From assembly GCA_021234155.1 (NCBI GenBank), contig JAJEKV010000095.1:447966-511965 (forward strand): DNA of 64,000 nucleotides, written 5' to 3'. A program made the position numbers and the translations under genes. Numbering within the stretch: the first letter of the stretch is position 1; each line of letters begins with the position of its first letter. The notes under the pieces were generated by a model that worked only from the letters and a program-made list of their open reading frames with translations, was not told the origin of the DNA and made no database searches. Positions 37,070-47,635 of this stretch are shown one piece after another. This DNA comes from Isoetes taiwanensis. Lineage: Eukaryota; Streptophyta; Lycopodiopsida; Isoetales; Isoetaceae.

Positions 37070-37753
37070 TCATGATAGGGCTGCATCCTCCTCTCCGCCC
37101 TCGGCTTTGTGCTGTGTGCTGGCCTCATAAAACATGGCGCGCCCCCCCTCGGGGAAGGCATCTAGTGCCGCCTCAGGGGTAAGGACATGCTGTAGGCGCA
37201 TCGTTGTTGCGCCTTGTCTCCTCGCCTCTCTATGTCTCGCCGCGGCCTCCATCATACGTGCCGCTTTTGCGAGGATCTTCGGCGTTTTGCGGCCCTCTCC
37301 CGCCGGACACCACTCTCTGCGCAATTAGCGGGTTGCACCCTTGGCCGGATAATGCGTGCGTGGGCCACCATTGATCTGCATGGTGGCTCGATGGTGGCCC
37401 CAAGCTCCATCGCCCGGGTCAATCCAGGAACCGGGGTGGCGACCACATTCCACAAAGTGTGTACACCAGTCTTTGTGCAAATCCAATCGGCCTGGCAGCG
37501 GTGTGGGCCCGACGCTCTCAGCGAGGCGTGACCCTGCGCACGGGCACCAAATGCCATGGTATTCCCTCGTCACAAAACAAATCACGGTTAACAAGCACAC
37601 AAAAACATACCTAGCGGGATAAGACAGTGCCAGTTGGGGTACCATTCAACAATGCTACCGATGCGTCCGGGGACATCGGCTGGGCTCGCAGAGCCAAATG
37701 GCAAGGGAGGCTCATCCATGCCGACTGGGGGAACTGCCTCTGGCTGAGACATG
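37070..37753 (-). pseudogene. Unrecognised minus-strand gene with one in-frame stop
   Basis: A start at 37753 opens MSQPEAVPPVGMDEPPLP and runs to a possible donor near 37620 (TAG/GTATGT). A frame from 37645 to 37070 is open except for a single TAA at 37325-37327. It encodes a His/Gly/Trp-rich segment (HKDWCTHFVECGRHPGSW) followed by an Ala/Arg-rich helical tail (AARMMEAAARHREARRQG). I do not know the family. The steady frame over 190 codons with one stop suggests a recently broken gene. It lies inside the MULE island on the opposite strand to the transposase, so it may be cargo. Confidence 0.4.
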
Positions 37754-38340
37754 GTCTCTGGCGGATAAATGTAGAGTGCTCTGAAATAGATATCTGAATT
37801 CCAGGTGATTATGAGTCACACGAAGAGAAGCTTTAAGAAAAAAAGGAGAAGCTTCAACAAATAAAAAGAAGCTTCAACAAATAAAAATAAGTTCCGAATG
37901 TTCAACAAATAAAAATAAGCTTCAACAAATATAAATAAGCGCCCACTTAAGGAAACAAATTTTATTATGATGGGCAACTCTCACCAAGTGTAGCAATAGG
38001 GATGGCAATAGGGAACCTAGATGCAATTGTACGAGCACACTTATAATTTTGTCAATGGAGCTCAAAACAAGACTCAAAATCGCTCAATGCATCTCAAAAT
38101 CGTTCGAAAGAAAGAAAAAAGGAAGGCGAAATACTTGTTTTTAACAGGCTAAGGAGCCACGTTCTCCAATCGATCCCACTACTGGAGTTGCTTCTGGAGC
38201 TTCTTCTTGCTTCAGGAGCTTGTTCTAGAGCTGCACAACGAGCGTCCGAGAATGACAGTGAGAAGCCGAAGCGCGAAGAAATTTCTAGAAAAAATATGTG
38301 ACTTTCATTTGCCTAACATTGTTATGAACCTGGCCGGGGA
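37754..38340. other. No gene seen; A-rich tandem repeat
   Basis: AAGCTTCAACAAATAAAAA recurs three to four times between 37845 and 37935. The rest has no supported feature. Confidence 0.5.
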
Positions 38341-38457
38341 TCTAGGCTGGAGGGCACGATTCCATGGGCCCGATGCTCACGGGCTCACGGAACCCGGGGT
38401 GACGGCCGACAGCCCGCCGTCCGCCCCCCTGCCACTGCCGCCGTACGGCCGTAGACC

Positions 38458-38770
38458 TGCACCGGGGTTCGCCCAAGCGAACCCGGTAGCTTCTGCCCAC
38501 CCGCTGATCGCCGTACCGTACCCCTGCAGCCCCTGGCGCGCCGTACTCCCAGCCCCGGGGTTCGCCCAGGCGAACCCGGTAGCTGGTGCCGCCGTACCTG
38601 CCAAGCCTGCAACTAACCCGGGTTCGCGTTCGCCCAGGCGAACCCGGTAGGGAGGCCACGCCGATCCCCCCTGCCTGCGACGCTCACGCCACGTCAGCCC
38701 AGGCGAACTTTGCGGGTTCGCTCAGGCGAATTTTTCGGGTTCGCCCGGGCGAACCCACTTGGTTCGCGAA
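38458..38770. repeat. Cluster of the palindrome GGGTTCGCCCAGGCGAACCC
   Basis: At least five full or near-full copies occur within 310 bp: about 38464, 38560, 38625, 38715 and 38738, each able to form a 9-10 bp GC-rich stem with almost no loop. Variation is mostly at the two central bases (AA, AG, GG). Copies are usually followed by CGGTAG. Half-palindromes also appear at 32815-33130. Confidence 0.9.
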
Positions 38771-38880
38771 CTTGGTTTCGGGAGCCAATAAAGTGGGGGT
38801 ACAAAAGACCCAAAAAATTATGGATAGATATAAGACTATATTGTAGACCCAAATGATTACGGACAGATATATCAAACACG

Positions 38881-39944
38881 TGTAATTGTTAAGTGGGAGG
38901 TTTCACTTGCGCATACCAAAGATGCTAAGATAACCTAAAACTATATGCAGCTCCATCTAAGACATGTCATATGAATGCCTCCATCTTCCAAAGCATAGGT
39001 GGATGGCTTCTATATCAAATCCACCTACCTTTTTCGAAGGCAATGGTGCAAAATCTGGTTTCATTTTCTGAAGATTTAGTCAAATTTGCTAGCAGAAATC
39101 ATCACAACTGAATCATTTTCTTTTATTAAAATAGATTCACGAGCATTTATTTGAGAAAAATAATGCTTCATAGTACATCTAATTCCCTTGGTGGCTGGAA
39201 TTATAGGAACGTTTTATGGGATCTTGTAACATTTTGCTTTCATGCAAAATGCAAAATGTCTAATTAATACGGGCAACATCCTTTTTTCCATGTTTAATAT
39301 TTCATGTATAGCTTTCGAGTTACAACTGACTATACCTCTATGTTCTATGATTTATGGATACTCGAAATGGTATACAATGAAGGATAATATGTTTTGCAAT
39401 CGACCATATAAACACATGAAATAGATAGGTCTTATGAAAGGAAACACAGAGATATCAGGGCAAATACATAAATTTGTACATTAGTCTTTGCTGCTAGCCC
39501 CACAGGCCAAAGTACATGAGCTCATTGCCCAAGTGGATAGGCATTGGGATGCAGTCAGATATCTATTCTGGCCCCATTTTGGCTGTGTCCTTCTATCTAT
39601 ACCCTAATAAAATTCCATGGTGGTAGGTGTCATTGTTGTCAGACCTCTCAGCTTCTCCACTTGTTGCATAGGTTCATCCTCTTACACAAAGGCAATGGGT
39701 TCTAACAGATATCGTCCTCTTGATTCAAGCATACTATGAAGGTGACCACCTCTTATCATAGCCCGAGTTTCAAAGAAAAAAATTATACTCTCACGTTAGT
39801 ATAAGTTTATATAAGGTAGCATAGAATTTGATCTTATAGAGGAGGTCGTCGTCATGGATAGAGTTACCTTTGGGTTATCATGAGGATATTTACAAAGGCA
39901 AGCAGCTCCATATAGCATCTATTTTTAGTTCCACACCCTCTCCC
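38881..39944. other. No gene seen
   Basis: AT-rich intergenic DNA. It ends with CTCCC (39940-39944), the left target duplication of the Ty3/gypsy element that follows. Confidence 0.5.
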
Positions 39945-41433
39945 TGTGACACTATGACACGTCACCAGGGTATGGGTAGACCCTTATGGATCACTAGGAG
40001 TTAACTTGGGTTAACTTGAAAGGGCTTTTATTAGCTATGTTAAGTTATTAGTAAATTAAATAACCTAATTAGACTAATTAATCTCATTAATTAGTAATAT
40101 TAGCTAATTAGAAGAAGCCACTTGGCCCAAATCGATTGACTAGGAGGAACTTGCTAACCTTGGGGTTCAAAATGGATCCCTACCCCCAATTCTGCCCCAA
40201 ATCGATTTGGGAAGAGTTGGAGGGAGGAGCTACTAGCCACTGCAACTAGACCAGAAGACTGGAGGCCTTTTGTGATAACGATTCTAGCCAAGAGACTGGT
40301 TAGTCCCTAGATAGCTTGTGCTTCAACTAACCCCTGTATGATTAGATGGATGGCTAATTCTTCTATGATGTACTGTTAAGATGATGATGGATACTTTACT
40401 TATGGTTATGTTCTCTCTTTCTGTTTCTCATGTATGTATCTGGGGTTAAGGATGGGTAGAGACCTGAAAGCTTCCTAAAAGTAGATATGTCTCTAGCTAG
40501 AACCCTTAAGATCCAGTAATTGTGACCTGTGCATAAGAGCCCACCTGGTTGCGGAAGCTATAATGTGACTGAGCACCAGACAACACGTACCGTGGTGAAG
40601 CGGGGGTGGGGCCTTGCTGAGCGCGGCTACTGGAGCTCTTACAGTGTGCTAGGATTATAGTCGGTCCTTGCGTTGGGGCCAAGTATGGGTCTGACACCTC
40701 TTGGGTAACAGGAAATGTGCCTATACGGACGTCCTGGGCTCGAAGGGTGTGCCGAGGCGGCCCATGGATTTTGGGGGGTTAAAGTCAGGTACGAATGCGT
40801 GTGCACCGAGGTGGCATGTATGCTCCAGCATACCCAGAGATCCATTGTGCCCGGGAAGGGGATGCCTCCCTAACCTGCCTCATCGGACTGGGAAGATGTA
40901 ACCCAGAGTAGTCTCATAGAGTGATTCCATGAGATTGCGTCTCCGAAAGGTTACAATCACGCCATATCATGTTTCAGCCTATCTGCAAAGTGCGCACAGA
41001 AGGGGCTGATGGAGTGCTACCCTAGCCATTGTTCTATGCCATCCAACTCCATGTTATATCTCTGTCTGCTGTTATCCATTAGTCGACCCCCTGGAGTCTG
41101 AGCCCGGGGTCGAGCCCTTATTCATGGTATATTGTTTATGTATCTTGTACTTGCATTTGCTATTTATATGATGGTGGATGGACCATCCTTTGTGGTGATA
41201 TATTATTTGTGTATGTTTGCTATGTGTTAATATGTACGTATGCTTCCGCTGTATAGGACTCCCATAGAGGACGTGGGACGAATGACACCTCCGTGTTCCT
41301 CACCCGGACACTTGGCCATCCCAAGGGGTCCGAGTTAGACGAAGGGCCTTTCCATGATGATGTAGTTGCCACAGGACGGGGATTCCCCATATCAATACGA
41401 TGGGAGTATCCTGTAGATTCTGGGAGCGTCACA
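39945..41433 (+). repeat. 5' LTR (1489 bp)
   Basis: Starts TGTGACAC and ends GCGTCACA. The last 480 bp match the truncated 3' LTR at 47636-48135 closely. The landmark AGAGGACGTGGGACGAATGA lies at 41267 and again at 47969. Confidence 0.92.
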
Positions 41434-41434
41434 G

Positions 41435-41446
41435 TGGTATCAGAGC
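41435..41446 (+). promoter_or_regulatory. Primer-binding site for initiator tRNA-Met
   Basis: TGGTATCAGAGC, the standard plant tRNA-iMet primer-binding site, one base after the 5' LTR. Confidence 0.95.
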
Positions 41447-41715
41447 ATGATTTTGGTAGACCAAATCGTTGCACTGGCCATAGTTTAACTCGTTAGGTTA
41501 GTTAGTTATAGGAAATCTTGACTTAGGTTAAACTACCCCAATTCCATAGCTAATATGTGTGTTGGCCTAGTTATGAGAGGATTAAATTAGTTAGGTATGA
41601 AGGTATAAGTTATTATAGTTAAGTATGTTAAGTTCTTAGAGGAAAGGAGGTCTCTTATTTCCAAGGGCCATAACTTTTTCTAGGTAACTCGGATTGAGGT
41701 GACTTGTGCATCAAC

Positions 41716-41850
41716 ATGTCGGGAACGGCCCAATTGACTAAGAAGCATAGGTAACTAGCATCGAAGCGACCTCAAATGCCCTCAGGCTCAAAAGGGGGGT
41801 GATCAGCAAAACATCGACTCAGAATTTGAAAAGAAACACGTATTTTTCCC
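41716..41850 (+). pseudogene. Start of gag, truncated
   Basis: The ATG at 41716 opens MSGTAQLTKKHR, then a stop. A shifted frame continues as ASKRPQMPSGSKRG. The position after the leader fits gag. Homology to anything gag-like ends near 41850, where the inserted gene's upstream DNA starts. Confidence 0.45.
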
Positions 41851-44365
41851 ATTATGCCACCGTATAAAAACGTGTATAAAAAGATGCAAGTACTTCCATT
41901 GTATAAAAATTTTATTTAAAAAAAGAAATTGAAAAAGAAATGAACTTTAAAAAAAAGTGACGGTTATTTTCTTCATTTCCATCTCGTTTGTTTGTGTTCG
42001 CCGCCTCGCCCATCTGCCATAGCCACCGGAGAAGAGCTTGCTTCCCCATAGCCTCGTGCTTGGCCGCCGCCACTGCCGCCATAACAACGCCCTCTTTTGA
42101 ACCTTCTCCTACCAATGAACATGGCTCGTACCCGCGGTTTTATATATTACTGTAACCACAGCGTCCACCAGGTCTTTGTCGATCTTGGGGAGCAGCTTGC
42201 CGGCGACTCGAGAAAGGTGACCTCCTTCTAGATGAGTTGGTTCAGCAGTTCGCCACCAGACATAGGGTGCCCTACCATATCTTTCACTTATCGGAGCACT
42301 TCCTTCTAAAGCCGAATGCCTTGGGGGAGCCATACACTTTGGTGGAACAACCCGACTAGGTCTTGATGCTGGTCAAGTTTTACCCTCCTTCGTGTGTGGA
42401 GGTTGCCGAAAAGATGAGGCCATCCGGGCAGCGGCCGAAAGGATCACGGGACTAGCCTAAGGTGATGATGCACAGGAAACGGAGAGGGGAGATCCGAAGG
42501 CCTAGGGTAGGGAGTATACCTACCTGGGAGATGGCCAAGCCATAATTGCGGGGAACCCATTTAACCTCCCCCCTATCAATTTGACGAACCGTCTCAGAGT
42601 AAGACTATTCGTTCTCTTTGCCTGATGTGCATCTTTGTTTTCAGTTGTGCTGCATTTAGAAACAATATTCCAGTCCAAGAGGTCTGTTCTACTGAATGAA
42701 CGGGGCTGGTGAAGGGAAATGATGAGGGTGAGCACTTCTGCTCCTTCGGGTTCAAAGGGTGACACTAGGAGAGAGTTGTGTTTACTTACGAGGAAGATTT
42801 CCGACAACACAGAAGGAGTTTACTAGCTGGGCATTATCATTAACATGAGACAACTCTCAAGAACAGGCGCGAGGACTGGCTGTGCGTAGTTGTTGAGAAC
42901 ACAGAGGACATAAAGATAAACATTTACTATGTGGACTGGCGGTTCTATAATCCAACAATGATGTCCGCAAGTATTTCCAATGTCACTGGCTCTGCTAAGC
43001 GACAGGGATGGACTCTTCCTTTTTACAAGAGCTTCCAAGAGGCAGAGATATAAGGCCCTGCCGAAATTTTAAGGGGATAAACATTCTTTGGAATCGAATG
43101 AACGAGTCGAAGAATTCTCCTTCTTTGGCTGTGAAGGCCTTGAACTCGCGGAACCCACGTTGCTTAGAGGGCACTGCTTGGCTTCGAGCTAAAAAAAAAC
43201 TAAAACTCGTGCTTTCAAGGAGGTTCTTGATACTGAGAAGGACTCCTTTCCTGATACTGATGAAGAGGCTAAAAAATCAGAAGCAAAAGCCGCAGAAAAA
43301 CATCAAAAAGAAAAGAAGGACAAGGAAGAGAATGGAAGCAAGAAGAAAAGGGAAAGAAAGGGAAGCAAGAAATCTAGCAAGAAGGAGAAGAAAGAAGAAA
43401 GGAAGAGGAGGGGAAGGAAGGTAGTGCAAGGAAGGGGCAGGAAGAAAAAGGAGAGGAGGAAAAAGAGAAAATGAAGAGCCAAAAATATAGACATGGCACA
43501 TCATATGTTGAGGGCACACCAAAGAAACAAAGAAGACAAAGCCCTCGACCGAGTCCTATGCCTAGTCCTCCTGCAATTCCGGTGGCCTCTCCACATCGTG
43601 AGCAGGCCAATAGCAGTGGTGGTGTTGGTGGTGGTGCCTTGCGTACCACTGCAAGCACGAATGAGAGGATGGTTACCTCGGCACCACAAGTCCAGGGGTC
43701 TGTGCCATTCCAATTAATAAAACTGCGGATAGCCCAGCACATCTTAGAGGTGCCCCAAGCCCTCAAAGTCAAAAGGTCCGAGGAGGAAAAGATGGCAGAA
43801 ACGACATTGAATAAAATTTATGACCACCGCCATCTTTTTCCTCTCGGCATTACATTTAGAAAGAGAATAAATGTGTTCAGTTTATAGCAGGACACTCTAA
43901 ATTTGACTTCTAGGCCAAGAAATATGGAACACGTTAAGACTCTGCTGGAGTCTTTCCAGCGGGATCCTCACCCGATATTTACACCCGCTGACATAATCCC
44001 GTTCAACCCCCTCACTAAGAAATTAGTTCCTTGGAAAACAGAGGATGATTTAATGGGGTTGCACTACTACACCGTGAATGGCAATCACTTGGCACTGGCA
44101 GCACAGTTGGTTTGTAGAAAGCTGGGTATTGCAAAGTCCCAGGAGCAGTTAGCCAAAATCTATGAGTTCTGGACATGCCGGGTGTTGTCGGGAGAGGTGA
44201 ACGAGCAGGACTGCCTACAACTCAGTTGTGAGTGAAGACATTGCGGCGAAGACTATCTTCAAAGAACCTTTCATTGACAAGATCACCCATCTGAGGTACC
44301 AGTACGCACTTTGTGGCAAGCCTGATCCATCGGGTCGTGGACAGACGCGATCGGAACCTTATAAG

Positions 44366-44666
44366 GTATGATATTTACATCAAATGGCACTGCGGCACCA
44401 TTTCAAATACTGTTGGTTGTTTTGATTTGTGTCTTTAAATCAAATGGTGTAGCGGCGCCATTTCATATCAAATGGCGCCGCGATGCTGTTTCGCGTGCAG
44501 TAATCTTGACTGTAGGTTAGGATTCTGCCATTTCCCTTCAAATGGCGCCGTGGCACCATTTGTGGTTTCATTGGCTTCAGTACATAATGAGTTTTAAGTT
44601 TTACCTTTGAAATGGCGCTATGGCGCATTTTGCATTCCATCGCTAACAGATGTCCTTTGCATTCAG
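44366..44666 (+). other. Intron of the ParB/methyltransferase-like gene
   Basis: Donor AAG/GTATGA and acceptor TTGCATTCAG/TGG join two blocks in phase (PYK to WYLALTKVTM). All five 22-nt palindromes of the window's 44.4-kb cluster lie inside this 301-bp intron. Confidence 0.65.
44382..44631. repeat. Five 22-nt imperfect palindromes (AAATGGCGCC type)
   Basis: Copies at 44382-44403, 44442-44463, 44470-44491, 44540-44561 and 44610-44631. Each starts AAATGG and four of five end in CCATTT or CATTTT, with the core close to GGCGCC-GYG-GCGCC. Start-to-start spacing is 60, 28, 70 and 70 bp. Two shorter relatives, GATGGCGCCA (46334) and ATGGCGCCAT (46377), lie just past the end of the gene. Confidence 0.9.
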
Positions 44667-46454
44667 TGGTACCTAGCTCTAACAAAAGTTACTATGCGTG
44701 GTAAGCAGCCCAAAGACTTCAATTGGTGGGTCTTCATGTCAGAGGATATCTTTTAGCTGTGGAACCAATGGAAAACTGGCAAGCTCAAGGACAACAGAGG
44801 GCAGCCTATAGTCTGTATCTGGGCTAAGGATAGTGACAACTTCAATCAGACTTATCTGCGGTGCCTCAGAGGCATGCACTATGAGGATTGCAGGGTCTTA
44901 TTCCAGGAGGTGCTTGATGAGAAGGTATATGTTAAGGTCTCCACTGATTACAGTACAGGGGACCACTCCTTCAAGATGAGGGCTAGAACTCTCAAGACAT
45001 TAACGTTCTTGAAGAAGAAAATTTTGAGTATGTCAAGGAAAATTTCCCAAGATAGTTCACCTCCTTTGAAGACTTCTGTTCCACCGTGCCAGGCTTTGAT
45101 GATGACAGCCTAAAGGCCATAAGGACACTGCATAAAAAATGGATCAACGATGGCATTTCCAAGGAGGGAATTTTTGGAAACATACCTCCAACCTTGTCAA
45201 GTGTCATAAGAAATAAAGTTATGTAGAGGGATGATACTGAAGACTTCCATTACGAGGTTGAGCTCACTGATAACAGAGCACTCTTGTGCCAACCTCTTTA
45301 ATTGTTCTGGATACGAGGAGTCTAACTCCAATGTGGGACCAATCGACATTGTCCAAGTTCTTTGACACTGCCGTCAAGAACACGACTGCTGAATCTTTTT
45401 GGATAGTTTGCTTCACACGTCCAGAACACAATTTTGTTGTCTCCTCAATGTTGGATAACATGGACTCTAGATCCAGAGTTTATATTGGCATGTATGCACT
45501 TGTCTATACCACCAAGATCCAATCCTCTGCTTTGACTGTTGTCGAAGAGATTGATCTTATGTTTTTCTATGCCGATCACCCACAACATCTTCCACCAGTT
45601 CCTACTCACACTGAAGAAGAGGCGGATGGAGAGAGTGAGGTCATGATTGAAAAACTCTTTCACAGTAGATTCAGGTACAGTTGGCAAGGCTTGCTCGGAG
45701 AATCATAATGAGAAGTCAGCTGGGTCCTGCAACCTTTTCCTACCTTGTACATGAGCTGGTACAACCAGGTGCAGGAGTGTTCAATTATGTATCTTGTGGT
45801 GCTTTTGGCAGAGCTGCGTTGATTCATAAAAGGTTCTGCATCGTGTTTGAACATGATCAGGTCAAACAGCAGTGCCTGAAGGGGATTCTTGGTAGGCTAG
45901 ACTGCGTGCTCAATCCTATCCTGACTGCAGTCCCTGTGTCCCAGCATCAAGGTATTGTTGAAGGTGGAGTTGAGGAATATGCAGAAACAAGCCAAGCACC
46001 TAAATCACCTGAGATTGCTAATGTTGACTACGAGGCTATTAAAGAAGCTAAGTTCAACCTTGACAATCTCGATGAAGCTGACCTCACTACCCATGCATTT
46101 GATTTTGATCCCATCAACGGTGCTGGGCCATCTAATCCTATTGCTAGCACTGAGGAGCCTGATCAGCAGAGAAAGACTTGTAAATTATGTGTACCTCAAA
46201 TGTAAAAATAATATTTTTTGTATATAAGTTTATCGAGCTCATACATTGCTCGTGTCTCTAAGTGTCGATGGATATGCAAATCTTCCTTAATTAATCTTGT
46301 TCTTAGCGGTAATTTCTGCACTGTCATGTTTCTGATGGCGCCAGATAATGGCACTTCACATGCACGAATACACATAATGGCGCCATAATTGCTCAAAAAT
46401 TGGTTATAAAATAGACCAGAAAAAAAAATTCGTCCCTAATTGGAATCACGAAAT

Positions 46455-47635
46455 TTCTCATTTTAATGAAGTTATGCTTTAAGGACTTTGCTAAGCTTGC
46501 AACGCCTCTTACGGACCTTTCAAAACATGAGAAGGTTAGGGATTGGATGACACACTGGAAAGAGAATGTCCATGCCAGATTTCAATCATTAAAAGATGCC
46601 CTGGCAACCGCTTTAGTTCTTACCTTGCCAGATCCTTAGAGGGATAAGTGGGTTGCCACCGACGCCGGTAAGATTGCTACAGGTGGAGTATTAATGCAAG
46701 AAGGTAGGGTAATCGCCTATGATTCTAGAAGAATGAATGATGCGAGCATCGATATCCTGCGCATACCAGGAATTACTTGTCGACGTGCATGCCTCGCATA
46801 TATAGAGACATTATTTGCTCGAGAGACGATTCCAGTTGGATACGGATCAACAAAGTCTCCAATACATTTTCACACAACCCCACCTCAATCTTAGCGACGA
46901 TAGATGGAATTTTTGGAGGAGTATGATTTTGAAGTACTCTATAAGTCGGGCAAGTATAATGTTGTTGATGATGCACTTTCTAGGCACCAGTTGGTCACGT
47001 GAACACATTGTAATGCGATTTCCACTTTCCCCAGTGAGTTTGGGAAGTAGATAGAGCAGACTCTTCCAATTTATCCTAAATTTCAGAAAATATGGCAAAG
47101 CCTATTCAGGGAAGCCAGAACAGATAAGGAGAGGGAAGCTTTCCACTATTATAAAAAAGAATATAGCCTTCTTTATTATAAGGATAAGTTATGTGTTCCC
47201 GAGACATCAGGAGATCGCAAGCTCATTCTCCACGACACACATAATAGTCCTACACCGGGGCATGTGGGATTTATGAAGACATATTTTAAGATCCACTCCA
47301 GCTATTTTTGGCCAAGATGAAGAAGCACATTGCCCCCTACATTAAGCAATGTCAGGTATGCCAGCAAACAAAGGCGGAATAGTTATGCATCCCAGGGGAA
47401 TTGCAACCCTTAGATGTTCTTAATGCAAAGTGGGAAGTAATTACCATGGATTTTATCGTGGGGCTTCCGCGAACCCTAAGGGGCTTTGATGCATTAATGG
47501 TTGTGGTCGACAAGCTTTCCAAAATGGCGCACTTTTTGCCATGTCGGACCAGGATACTGCATTAGATACTGCCTTGCTGTTCACAAAGGAGGTATTCTGC
47601 CTCCATGGGATGCCCCGTACCATTATATCGAACGG
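46455..47635 (+). pseudogene. Ty3/gypsy RT end, RNase H and truncated integrase
   Basis: Frames on the plus strand read DFAKLATPLTDLSK (RT thumb), then WVATDAGKIATGGVLMQEGR (RNase H), an SLQYIFTQPHLNLSDDRW piece, and YKSGKYNVVDDALSR of the connection region. The integrase zinc finger HDTHNSPTPGHVGF...CQVCQQ is at about 47235-47370, followed by MDFIVGLPRTLRGFDALM with the first catalytic Asp. The integrase stops before its second Asp and Glu: at about 47635 it is fused to the middle of the 3' LTR. In-frame stops and frameshifts are numerous. This is the plant-type chromovirus wording (VDKLSKMAHFLPC), unlike the fungal-type element at 20.8 kb. Confidence 0.88.

Larger units (their letters stand above)
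32760..38880 (+). mobile_element. GC-rich island, probably a large decayed MULE
   Basis: Base composition rises sharply over about 32760-38770 against AT-rich flanks. The island holds a MULE transposase relic (33160-35300), an unidentified minus-strand gene relic (37070-37753), and at both edges copies of the palindrome GGGTTCGCCCAGGCGAACCC. Exact termini and target duplications could not be found, so the borders are approximate. Confidence 0.45.
42121..46202 (+). pseudogene. ParB-like/DNA methyltransferase-like fusion gene, decayed
   Basis: Coherent coding blocks run from an ATG at 42121 (MARTRGFIYYCNHSVHQVF) with a frameshift near 42215, through an exon at about 42858-43050. A Lys/Glu-rich linker (about 43215-43470) leads to a block from 43471 that is open to 44210 except for one TAG at 43885. 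That block (about 43836-44225) resembles a ParB/sulfiredoxin-like domain: RPRNMEHVKTLLESFQ, then YYTVNGNHLALAAQ in place of the usual G-[EQ]-[RH]-R. A frame change near 44210 leads to the donor at 44366. Exon from 44667 continues with stops at 44754 and 45053. At 45283-45705, SLIVLDTRSLTPMWDQ takes the place of a DPPY motif, and SFWIVCFTRPEHNF follows. At 45720-45890, HELVQPGAGVFNYVSCGAFG then RAALIHKRFCIVFEHD resembles motifs X and I. The order IV then X-I is that of beta-class N4/N6 amino-methyltransferases. Catalysis is surely lost. Assignment is by eye. Confidence 0.55.

Noticed and set aside
38458-38770. Regularly recurring palindromes suggested a CRISPR-like array
   Set aside because: Spacing is irregular, spacers are not unique inserts of fixed length, and the setting is plant nuclear DNA.
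43277-43522. Minus-strand Phe/Leu/Pro-rich frames that could pass for membrane proteins
   Set aside because: They are the antisense of the Lys/Glu-rich linker on the plus strand.
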